A stretch of DNA of 30,415 nucleotides, taken from assembly GCF_029054785.1 (NCBI RefSeq), contig NZ_JAIDEN010000101.1, positions 1 through 30,415 of the forward strand, read 5' to 3'. The translations under genes were made by a program, and so were the position numbers. Each line of letters begins with the position of its first letter. Position 1 is the stretch's first letter. The notes under the pieces were generated by a model that worked only from the letters and a program-made list of their open reading frames with translations, had not been told where the DNA came from and did not search any database. This document shows, piece by piece, positions 16,919 through 25,600 of the stretch. The DNA is from Duncaniella sp. Lineage in GTDB: Bacteria; Bacteroidota; Bacteroidia; Bacteroidales; Muribaculaceae.

Positions 16919-17704
16919 ATGGCAGTAAAAAAGACCAAAAAACTAAGCGCACAGACCGCTACCACCACGGTAGCCACTGGCGAAAAGTTTGCGAAAGTTG
17001 ACGCAAACGGCAAAGTAACGCTAATCGACTTAGCGAACCTCAAAACCGCCCTACTGGGCGGCCTCAACCTTAACGGCATGATGGACGGCGTGTTTATCAT
17101 GTACCACCGCAAAAGCGATGATTACCCACAGATGGTAAAGCCTCACAAGTGGACGGCTTTACAGAACGCCGGAGAAATCGCCGACGGTGTGGTAGTCGTC
17201 GAGAGTGGCAAAGTGCTGGTAGTGGCACCCACCGAAGCCGACAGCGCAGGTATTTTGTGGAGTTCCGCAGCCGTGAGCGGCGGCGCGACCACTACCAGCG
17301 ATCGCGTAACAGCTATGAACGATTGGAACGGCAAGGCTAACACCGCGTCTATCATTTCAAAAAGTACGTCGGCCGCCGTCACCAACACCAGCGCATACGC
17401 GCCCGGTTTCTGCAACCTCTACAGCCGTGCCAACGCTAACGGCAAAGGACTGTTAGCCGGTAAATGGTGGCTTCCGTCGGTAGGCGAAATGATGATGATT
17501 TACGCTAACATGACCAAGATAAACTACTGTCTTAGTCTTATCGCCGGTGCTACCCAGTTGCTTGAAAACTGGTACTGGACAAGCACAGAGACCAGCGCGG
17601 CTAACGCATGGCATCTGACCCTCATCAACGGCGGCCTCAACTACTGGAACCCTAAGGCCAGCGACAAGGGCAGAGTGCGCCCGGTTTCAGCATTTATTAG
17701 TTAA
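16919..17704 (+). CDS. Tail-tip protein with C-terminal lectin-like (DUF1566-type) domain; possible DGR target
   Basis: The 261-residue protein has a low-complexity basic N-terminus, then KFAKVDANGKVTLIDLANLKTALLGG, and a C-terminal domain with KWWLPSVGEMMMIYANM, WYWTSTETSAANAWHLTLINGG and GRVRPVSAF. The 'WWLPS..E', 'WYW(S/T)STE', 'AW', 'VRPV.AF' set is that of DUF1566/C-type-lectin-fold domains, used by many Bacteroidota phages and by variable proteins of diversity-generating retroelements. The segment 17560-17700 is dense in codons ending in C (including AAC), and a strong hairpin lies 26 bases after the stop, both reminiscent of a variable region. No reverse transcriptase or template repeat is in the window. 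A host-binding role is likely; DGR targeting is hypothetical. Confidence 0.7.
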   Translation: MAVKKTKKLSAQTATTTVATGEKFAKVDANGKVTLIDLANLKTALLGGLNLNGMMDGVFIMYHRKSDDYPQMVKPHKWTALQNAGEIADGVVVVESGKVLVVAPTEADSAGILWSSAAVSGGATTTSDRVTAMNDWNGKANTASIISKSTSAAVTNTSAYAPGFCNLYSRANANGKGLLAGKWWLPSVGEMMMIYANMTKINYCLSLIAGATQLLENWYWTSTETSAANAWHLTLINGGLNYWNPKASDKGRVRPVSAFIS

Positions 17705-17730
17705 CCGTCAGTAGTCAAACTTTAACCTTT

Positions 17731-17750
17731 GGTGCGGCGCAAGCCGCACC
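17731..17750. repeat. Perfect GC-rich hairpin downstream of the lectin-like gene
   Basis: GGTGCGGC and GCCGCACC form a perfect 8-bp stem around a GCAA loop. There is no T tract directly after it (ATATTTATAA follows), so it is a poor intrinsic terminator. It lies between the tail gene stop (17704) and the next ATG (17786). DGR targets need a similar short GC-rich DNA hairpin just 3' of the variable region. It could also be an mRNA processing or stability element between tail and lysis genes. Confidence 0.75.
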
Positions 17751-17785
17751 ATATTTATAACCATAGAACTATACCAAACGTAGCA

Positions 17786-18136
17786 ATGGAAACAGCAGAT
17801 ATACTAACCATAATAGGCGGTATCGGCGGCATACAGGGCTTTATCGAGCTGGTTAAATGGTGGTGCAGCCGCAAGGTACATGACCGCCAAGACGTAGCCG
17901 ACGTGGTAGCCATAGAGAACGAGAACGAGCGAAAACAAGTTAGCTGGCTGGAGGCAAGGTTAGCCGAGCGCGACAAAAAGATAGATGCTATTTATGCCGA
18001 GCTTCGCGCCGAGCAAACCGCCCGGCTGGAGGAAGTACACCGCCGCCACGAAGTCGAGTTAAAGTTGGCCGAGGCCGAGGTAAAAAAGTGTCACAAACGA
18101 GGCTGTACGGATAGAATACCGCCCAGCGATTATTAA
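17786..18136 (+). CDS. One-TM coiled-coil protein in the holin position
   Basis: The 116-residue protein begins METADILTIIGGIGGIQGFIELVKWW, with one hydrophobic, Gly-rich N-terminal segment (about residues 5-25), then a long charged helix (about 35-100, rich in Glu, Arg, Lys and Ala) predicted to form a coiled coil, and a short Cys/His-containing end. It directly precedes the endolysin gene, so a holin or other membrane lysis factor is a reasonable guess, but single-TM plus coiled coil is not a diagnostic holin pattern. The ATG at 17786 is preferred; the frame is open upstream to 17729, but that extension spans the hairpin and is basic. Confidence 0.65.
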   Translation: METADILTIIGGIGGIQGFIELVKWWCSRKVHDRQDVADVVAIENENERKQVSWLEARLAERDKKIDAIYAELRAEQTARLEEVHRRHEVELKLAEAEVKKCHKRGCTDRIPPSDY

Positions 18137-18155
18137 CAATAAACCAAATAACATT

Positions 18156-18731
18156 ATGGCAAACGTAGAAAAAATCGTGCCTTTTATTATTCAGTTTGAG
18201 GCCGGGGTAAACCCTGCCGGACTGACAGGCGAAAAACTATTTGAAAAGGCCCGTAAAACCGGGTATGCAAACGACCCCGACGATTTGGGAGGTGCTACGA
18301 TGGTAGGCGTTACGCTGGCGACCTACACGGAATACTGCCGTAAAAAAGGCTATCCGCGCCCCACCGTTGAGCGTCTGCGCAGCATGACATACGCCCAGTG
18401 GCTCGACATTCTTAAAACAATGTTTTGGGATAGATGGCAAGCCGACAAAATCGCTAACCAATCCGTCGCCGAAATACTGGTAGATTGGGTTTGGGCTTCC
18501 GGCAAATATGGCATCACCATACCTCAGCAAGTATTAGGTGTTACCGTTGACGGCATGGTAGGGCCTAAGACGCTGGCGGAGATCAATGAGCAGAACCCGG
18601 CGCAATTCTTTGCCCGGATAATGGCAGAGCGTAAAGCATATATCGACCGAATTTGCGCCAGCCGTCCTGCAAACAACAAATATAAATGTGGCTGGTTGCG
18701 TCGCCTTAACGCTATCACTTTCCGGCCATGA
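18156..18731 (+). CDS. Endolysin, GH108-type peptidoglycan muramidase with PG-binding-3-like domain
   Basis: The 191-residue protein matches the GH108 family (lysozyme-like) by its N-terminal FIIQFEAGVN, with the probable catalytic Glu15 in the E-x-G motif, and DPDDLGGATMVGVTLATY, equivalent to the family 'DpGG.T.yGit'. Then comes YAQWLDILKTMFWDRWQADKI. The C-terminal half, ILVDWVWASGKYGITIPQQVLGVTVDGMVGPKTLAEIN, is the predicted peptidoglycan-binding (PG_binding_3) part. There is no signal peptide, so release presumably needs a holin. Its stop overlaps the next start (ATGA). Length is normal for the family. Confidence 0.9.
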   Translation: MANVEKIVPFIIQFEAGVNPAGLTGEKLFEKARKTGYANDPDDLGGATMVGVTLATYTEYCRKKGYPRPTVERLRSMTYAQWLDILKTMFWDRWQADKIANQSVAEILVDWVWASGKYGITIPQQVLGVTVDGMVGPKTLAEINEQNPAQFFARIMAERKAYIDRICASRPANNKYKCGWLRRLNAITFRP

Positions 18732-19252
18732 AACGGTTAACGCTCATAGCTGCCGTAGGTATAGAGGCGTGTCTGTTTTCATGCCGGACGCAAAAGACAG
18801 TGACAACTATCGACCAAGATAGCAGCCTGTCGTATGTCGACACTACCAAGACCGCAGCCGATACCGCCAGTCATAAGGTTAACGCAATTGACACAACTAA
18901 AATCACCACCGCCTTTGAAGGTAACAACGTGATCGAGTTTGTCGAGGGCGGTGGCAAAGTCAGCATCGACCCTGCCGGAAATATGACCTTAGAGGGTGTG
19001 AAGAATATGAGAGGTCAGCACAAAGGGTGCATAGCGCAGGAAAAAGGCGTTAGCCAGCAAGTCGAGGACACAGCCGCCTACCATGAGCAGGTAAACGGCG
19101 TGGAGGCTAAGAAGACCGACCGGCAGAAGTGCACTGAAGAAAAGACCACGGCGAAAAAATGGTATGAAACAGCGTTAGCGCGTTTGGGGCTGGGGGTATG
19201 TATTGCCGTTCTTCTGTGGCTAATTTTCCTGTATATAAAACGAAAGTTCTAA
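18728..19252 (+). CDS. Putative unimolecular spanin (lipobox plus C-terminal TM)
   Basis: The 174-residue protein has an N-terminal signal-like segment MKRLTLIAAVGIEACLFSC with a lipobox-type L-F-S-C at Cys19, an intermediate charged domain (about 20-150, rich in Thr, Asp, Lys and Glu), and a C-terminal membrane segment LGLGVCIAVLLWLIFLYI followed by KRKF. An outer-membrane lipoprotein end plus an inner-membrane end in one protein is the defining layout of u-spanins (phage T1 gp11 type), which fuse the two membranes in the last step of lysis. It overlaps the endolysin by four bases, the usual spanin position, and no separate Rz/Rz1 pair is visible. E13 within the hydrophobic core is a mild weakness of the signal. 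Confidence 0.75.
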   Translation: MKRLTLIAAVGIEACLFSCRTQKTVTTIDQDSSLSYVDTTKTAADTASHKVNAIDTTKITTAFEGNNVIEFVEGGGKVSIDPAGNMTLEGVKNMRGQHKGCIAQEKGVSQQVEDTAAYHEQVNGVEAKKTDRQKCTEEKTTAKKWYETALARLGLGVCIAVLLWLIFLYIKRKF

Positions 19253-19268
19253 CCAATAAATAGTAAGA

Positions 19269-19309
19269 AAACACGAGAGACGCGCCCGGCTGTGAAGTCA
19301 GGCGTGTTT
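19269..19309. terminator. Weak inverted repeat after the last phage gene
   Basis: AAACACG (19269-19275) pairs with CGTGTTT (19303-19309), and an alternative stem pairs ACGCGCC with GGCGTGT. It lies 17 bases after the spanin stop and is followed by only a short T-poor tract, so termination is possible but unproven. The remaining bases to 19392 contain no gene. Confidence 0.35.
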
Positions 19310-19355
19310 CACTTGTGTGCGATAGTTGCGTATTGGTTGCTTATTGGATAAAGCT

Positions 19356-19390
19356 AAACCGCCTAAAACCCAACAGATTAAAGGTGGTTT
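19356..19390. repeat. Inverted repeat next to the tRNA 3' end
   Basis: AAACCGCCT (19356-19364) and AGGTGGTTT (19382-19390) pair with one mismatch or wobble around a 17-base loop. It is directly beside the prophage-tRNA junction, on the phage side. It could be a weak terminator for the tRNA transcript or a binding site near the attachment site; sequence does not decide. Confidence 0.4.
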
Positions 19391-19394
19391 ATTG

Positions 19395-19466
19395 TACCTC
19401 GGAGGGGAATCGAACCCCTATCTGAAAATTAGGAATTTCCCATTCTATCCATTGAACTACCAAGGC
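19395..19466 (-). tRNA. tRNA-Arg (anticodon CCU), integration site of the prophage
   Basis: Read on the minus strand the 72 bases fold as a standard cloverleaf: acceptor GCCTTGG/CCGAGGT, D arm GTTC/GAAT (with a wobble), anticodon arm GGAAA/TTTTC with loop TTCCTAA giving anticodon CCT, a four-base variable loop AGAT, and T arm AGGGG-TTCGATT-CCCCT. The discriminator is A at 19395; CCA is not encoded. The 3' end faces the prophage, which matches the usual use of tRNA 3' ends as attachment sites by tyrosine recombinases. A promoter precedes it (19479-19486 and 19506-19509). Confidence 0.95.
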
Positions 19467-19478
19467 TTGTTTGCGGTG

Positions 19479-19509
19479 CAAAATTACAATTATTAATCGG
19501 ATTTTCCAA
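19479..19509 (-). promoter_or_regulatory. Promoter of the tRNA-Arg gene
   Basis: On the minus strand TAATTTTG (19486-19479) fits the Bacteroidota -7 box TAnnTTTG, and TTGG (19509-19506) lies 19 bases upstream as a -33-like element. The mature tRNA begins 13 bases after the -7 box. Confidence 0.6.
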
Positions 19510-19602
19510 TTTGGCGTAGGTATTTTTGTCAAGAGGGGAGATAAATGTCGGAAATGCCGGAAAAATTGAGGTGGGGAATGAGTGTCCGCAGGTTGCGGCT
19601 GT

Positions 19603-22600
19603 TTAACGGGCGAGCGAGAGGTTGAGGTTGAAGCCGAAGGAGGTATTGGTTGTGGGGTAGGAGGTTGAGGAGACGATCGGGGTGTTGATCTGGTGGTCAA
19701 AAAATGCGCCGAGGGTCAGACGGCGAGACATGACATAGGCTGCCGTGAAATTCATTGTCAGAGAGCGTGTGCCGGAGGTCGGCTGGGTGTAGGCTGTCTC
19801 GATACGGCGGATAAGGGCCTGAGTTTCCGAGAAGGCGAAATCGGCGTTGAGGGTAAGGTCGTTGGAGATGCCGCGTCCTGATCCTTTCATCTTCAGAACG
19901 GTGTTGAAGCCTATGATTTTGTAGCCTACACCGATGGTGAGGCCTCGTTGGTTGGCCTCTACTACCTGACCGGCTGAAGTGTTCAGGGTCAGAGTGCGTG
20001 AATCGCGGTAGTCTGCCGAAATAGTAAGGTCATTTTTAAGAGTGACGGCAGCACCGAGAAGCGGCGCGAATTTTTCAGTTATGGCAACAGACGAGATGTT
20101 GTAAGGCGAGGTCGGTATCGGGTTGCCTGTCTGTTCATCGATTGTGAATCCGAGGTTACCGCCGTCGGCACTCATCCAGTTGAGATATGAGGAGTAAGAG
20201 CCGACCGAATATGTGCACTGGTAGGCGTGGCTCAGTGTGAATGCTTTGAAAATCTTGCGCAGATTGCCAAGATAGATCAGACCGTCGTATGTCACTCTCC
20301 AGTTGGGGAGCGCGTCGGCAAAGGAGGGGAATGGTGTGAGATATTGTTTGCCGGGCTTGGTGCCGGAATATGCGGCGATGAAGGCCGGGATAAGCACATC
20401 GGAGCTTGTCGGGCTTATGTCGCCGACTTCCGGATTGAACGGGTTGCCGGCATTGATGTTCCCGTCCATGAAACCTCCCATCGGGTAGTTGAGAGAGGCA
20501 TATTGATTGCGTATCCTGTTGGCGATAACGGGAATGTTGGTCAGGAAATCATTGAATGCACCGGAGGCATAATCGTTGTCGGCTTTGAAGTGGCGCAGCG
20601 CAGTTCTCAAGGCTACATGTGTTTTGGTATATGAGCCTGCGAGTGAGGTCGGCATGTTGTCATACATGAACTGGACCGAGCGTGTGCGGTTGTCGGTGCG
20701 GTTGGTGGTCAGCACGATTTTCAGACCTTTGACAGGTTCGAGCGTTAGGTCTATGTTAAGTTCCTTGGTGTTTGAGAAGATTGCAGGTGAGGTCTGTCCG
20801 TCGTCGGTTATGAGCCAGCCGCGGCGGAGAGCCTTGTCGATGTATTTCTCATCGGTGAATCCGAATGCAAAGTCAAGGCCGGGCGACATCGGGCCATAGC
20901 TTCGCGACTGTCCGAACACATTGCCTATATCCGGGCGGAAGAGCGGAAGCGAAAGTGAGTTTGTCGAGCGGAAACGGATTGAGGCATTGCGGGGCGACAT
21001 GACGAAGCGGCTTGCATATTCGCCGATTTCGCGCCAAAGAGTCTTTTCTTCTTTCAGCACTTCCTCGATGGTGAATTTCAGGTTCTGTTCTCCACGGGTA
21101 AGAATCTCGATGCTGTTGGCGTCTTTCACCCGGTGGGTGATGCGGAAGGGCTTGCCGTCAACGGTTGTCGCACGGACTTTCACCTTTGAGTTTCGCAGAT
21201 TGTGGCGTACCACGAGCGATGTGTCGGGCAGAAGGGCGTAAGTGCGTTCGAATTTCTTTGGTTTCTTGACACGGGCCGGAGTCTTTTTGGCCTGGAACCG
21301 CTGGTTGACTTTTTTTGTGTAGGACCACTTATTGTAGAGTGATTCGAAATTCAGACGTCCGTCCATGTTCCATGAGGCCTGGTTTGCGATGGAATTTCCT
21401 GTCTCGATTCCATCGACTTCTGCGCCGCGGTCCCAGCGGTAGGTGGAATTGTAGGACACATTTCCTGTCAGCCAGTCAAGAGCCGGGATTTTGGAGAAGG
21501 GCGCACGATAGCTTGCCACAAATGACTGATTGTAGCTCCAGGGTGTACCGAGGTGAAGAAGACTCTGGATGACCGTGTCTTTCCACTCTTTGTATTTGTC
21601 AGGGAACAATTTGCGGTTGACCGCACCCATTGTTTCTTCAATGCGTGCAGAGGTGTTGCTGTTGAAGTTGAGAGTCAGAGATTTTGTGAGATTCCATGTC
21701 AGAGACAACTGGCGGTCCCAGATGAAGTTCTTGCTGACTGACACAGGAAGCTGGAAATCCACATCAGTTTCCGATCTGGTCTGCATTTCGTAATAGTAGC
21801 GCGAGATTGTTGTCAGGAATGTGATGTTGCTGGGGAGATAGTTGAATTCCCATTCCTTGAAAAATTTCGCATGTTTCGATTTGCTTTTTATGAAACTGAA
21901 GGGGCGCACACCTTTGAGGTAAGGAGTGTAGGAATATTGCAGTGATCCGCGATAGTCGTTAGTGTTTTCATATTCTGTCGTCGGATCTGTTTTCGACTGC
22001 TTGTTGAATGAGAAGTTGATGGTGAAGTTGGCCGGATCCCAAGGCATGGGATTCTTGGATTTCACATCAAATTTCAGACCGGAGATGGAGAAGCTCTTGA
22101 TTGTCGAGTTTTCCACCGCATAGTTGCGGATGGAGTCTTTCTGCGCTTCTGTGGCGCATGCGTCCAGAGCGTCCTTGAGCTTCACGTCCTGATCAAGCGG
22201 ATTGTATTTTGGCGTGATGCGTTCTTTTGATACAGAATAATAGATCGGGGCGCGCAGTTTGACTTTTTCAGGGAGGAAACGGCCCGCATCGACCTGCATG
22301 GCAAAATTGTACTGCTCGTAGTCATCCATCCGACGAGCGTTCAGGCTCTGGTCGACGGCACCGAATCCGGCCGTCTCGACATGTGCCCCGAAATTCAGAG
22401 TCGCGATGTCGCTGACGCCGATGTTGAGATTGCCTTTGGCCGCCCAGCCGCCTTCGCTCTCGAAATCAGTGACTTTTAACTCGTTGAGCCAAACGATGGC
22501 ATCTTTAGTGGTGCTTGCATTGTTGCGCACACCGATCAGCATGACGCGCACGTCGCTCAGCGACGGATTGCCTATGACGGCCATGCGGTTGCGCTCGTTG

Positions 22601-25600
22601 GCCGGATCGCGGCCGGTGAAAAGAGTCGCGAATCCGACTCCCGGCTGCTGTTCGTTTTTGGCTCTGTTGCGCTCTTTTTTCAGATTGACAAGGGCCTGGA
22701 GGTTGAAGTCCATGTAGTTTTCGCGTGGCCATACGATAGCGCGGTCAGCGGCATTGTCGGAGTAGGTTCCGGCCGGAGTCAGCTGGAGCGGAATCTCATA
22801 TTCATAGTAGTTGCTGCGAACGTCTGTGCCGAGGCGCAGGAAGACGGAGATCTCGCCTGACTGCAACTTGGTCAGATCGTCAATGAGTTTTTCCGCGTGG
22901 ATCCACATCTGAAGTTTTTTGTAGTTGCGCAGGTCGTGATGGGTGTTCTTGTAGATGCCGCGTGCGTCGCCGGGCTGGAGTCCGGTGACTTTGAGCGAGA
23001 GCGACTGTTCGTTGAGCTGCACGATCTGGCTTTGTCCAGGATCTGAGATTCGGCTGACGCCGGGAGGAAGCACGTAGTTTACCGGCTCACGTTTGGAGTT
23101 TTCCTCGATGTTGACCACCGACACATCCAGCTGGCCTTCGGCAGGAGCGTCGCCGCGTGAGTTGAGATTGAACTGATAGGGACGCCATTCGCCTCTGACG
23201 AGTTCAAAGGTAGCGAAGCGCAGGTGGGTGACGGCTTTGAAGCCTGTCATGAACATGCGGGCGAAACGGATGGTGGAGAAGTCGCTGATGTTTCCGACCA
23301 CTTTCTGATAGTCGCTCAAAGGAATTTTGAACTGATACCAGACAACTTCCTGTGTGGTCTGGTCATTGTTGATCACGATAGAGGTCTGCTTGTCGGTAAT
23401 GTAGTTCTTGCCGACAACCAGATCCTCAGGCCGGATGGAGATCTTGTACTGGAAATAGCGTTCGTATTCATTCAGGGTGTTGTCCTGATTGATGTCTTCC
23501 ACGTCGGGGAGCGCGCGCGAAGACTGGTAGAGCGGGTCCTTGGCATCGGAGGGAGAGAGGGAGTTGCCTTCGACACCGTTGTAACGTTTGTAGCGTTCGA
23601 GCACACCGAGGCGCTGCTCGTCATAGTCATAGCCTCGGAAAAAGTGGTAGTTGTCACCTGCCGGGTCGTTCAGGGGAGAGAAGGGGTCGGCCTCCATCCT
23701 TTCGATTGCCGACGGGCTGAGCTTGAGACGCAATTCAGCAAGATAGTCGGCATACGTGCTGAATCCGAATTCATCCTCGTTGATGAGACCGTCGAGGCCG
23801 ACGTCCTGCGGGAGGCGTGAACTGGTGTTGTTGTCAAAGGCATAAGTCAGTGAATTCTGACTTGAAACGCGTCCCCAGACGGTTGCGTGCATGCACTGAT
23901 CATTGCCGGTGACCGGTATGCCGTTTTCATAGCTCTTTTTGCCGTCCTTGAGGATGTCTTCTGAGATTTCACCGAAATTCAGATAGAGGTCACCGCCTTC
24001 AAGATTGTCATTGTCAGGATCAAGGAAGGGAGAAAGCATCCAGAACTGCACGTATTCGATGTTCGAGGCATCGAAGTTTGTGTTGTCCATCTTGCGCATG
24101 ATGCCTCCCCAGCGGCGTTCGGGGAAGAGCAGGTTGCCCTGGTCGTCGATGTCGGTCGCATCGAGGTTGTAGGGGCCGCGTTCGGTCGGGTAGAACGACA
24201 GGTTGAGTGTCTGGATGGTGTTCGACTCGCCATAGGTCAGTTCGCGGCCTGGGAAAATCTCACGCGAGGTCACCTCTCTGACATAAGGGTTGTTGAGCAT
24301 GGCCGGGTCGTTCTTGATATAGCCCGGACACATCGAGGAGTTGCGGGCTGTGAACATGCGGTCGATGTAATACCAGTTCAGCAAAGCACGGTTTTTGCCA
24401 TAGCGTATGTCATTTGAGAGTGCTGCTTCCGGAAACAGGGCGTCGCCGCTCGGATCATAAGGGGTGGATGCGAGGAACCAGGAGTAGGGTGAACGCAGGT
24501 CAATGCCGATCTGGGTGCTCTCGAAGTCATCGATATATGATGAACCCTGATTGCTTCCGCTCTTCTGCTTGTGAGGAATAAGGTTGGCGAATTCAGCCTG
24601 AAGACTGAGGGTGGAGGGCTGCATCGCATTGACCGTCGGGATCTTGTTGAGGAGATTGGTGAGCCACATGAACTGTGTGTTGTACTGCATGTTGAGTCCC
24701 CAAATGGTATTGTTGACCACTTCGTCTCCGATATTGACTTTCTCGGTCTGCGCTTTTTCGGAAAAGTGCATTATTGTTGCGCCGAGATTGAAGTCCTTGC
24801 TGAATTTATAGTTGAGATCCAGTCCGAGCAGTGTTTTCCGCTGCATGGAGTAGAGTGACTGGTTTTCAAGGGAGACACTGATGCTTTGGCCGGAGTCGAT
24901 GATACTCTGGTTGGTGATTGTGACGATGCCCATTGTATAGTCAACGGTGTAGTCGCTGTTTTCAACGAGCTGCACACCTCCGGCGGTGACAACCACAGAG
25001 CCTCGCGGGACGTTCATGGCATTCAGTCTGATCTGCGACGACGATCCTTCCGCGCCTTTGTAGCGGCCCGACAGGATGAATTTGTTCTTGTCGGCAAACT
25101 GTCGGGCTACTGTGAGAGTCGAGTCATAGAGCTGTTTGTAGACATAGGGTTCGGCAGCCACAGCGTTGCCTATCTTCTTTTCAAGATTCGATCCGAACGG
25201 CTCGACCACCGGGAATATGATCTTGCCCTGTGAGGCCAATATCGTATAGCCCTCGATGAAGTCAAAAAATCCGTCGGGGTTGGAGGCTTCGTTCGAGTCG
25301 ATGCGGTCAAGGTTCATTACCTGAAGAAGCGGAATGTTGTTGATCGGCGGAACGGGGAGATAGTTGATCTGAGTGCCGGTAGTGTCGCTCAGATACTTGA
25401 TGTTCAGCCGGAAATCCGATTTGTCGATCTGATAGCCGCCAAGAGAATAGACGTTTTTCATCATCAGGTCCCACATCGGCAGTTTCGGGTCAATGGTGGT
25501 TGACTTCAGCATCTTCAGGTAAAGCGACTGATCGGTGGTGGAGATGTCGGCGGAGAATTCACCGACCTGATAGACCTTGCCGTTGTAGGTGTATTCATAT

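Larger units (their letters stand above)
1..19392 (+). mobile_element. Prophage, late (head, tail, lysis) half of a long-tailed phage with HK97-type head
   Basis: About twenty plus-strand genes run in the canonical order of a tailed phage: protease, capsid, connectors, tail terminator, tail tube, frameshifted chaperone, tape measure, tail tip, fibres, lysis. Most genes abut or overlap by a few bases. The block ends next to the 3' end of a tRNA-Arg gene on the opposite strand, and the DNA beyond is ordinary chromosome (sprA, ruvA). A tape measure with no sheath gene near the tail tube suggests a siphovirus-type tail. The left end is outside the window, so integrase, repressor, replication genes and terminase cannot be seen. 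The right boundary is inferred from the tRNA; the exact crossover base is unknown. Confidence 0.9.

Noticed and set aside
17729..17785. Upstream extension of the holin-position gene
   Set aside because: It spans the hairpin and is basic; the N-terminal membrane segment fits ATG 17786.
19586..19598. Short inverted repeat CCGCA/TGCGG after the sprA stop as a terminator
   Set aside because: The stem has five pairs and no T tract follows on the minus strand, so support is too weak to annotate.
20227..25233. Several long plus-strand open frames opposite sprA (for example 23224-23820)
   Set aside because: They are shadows of the long sprA reading frame, with repetitive Val/Gly/Arg-rich translations and no recognised domain.
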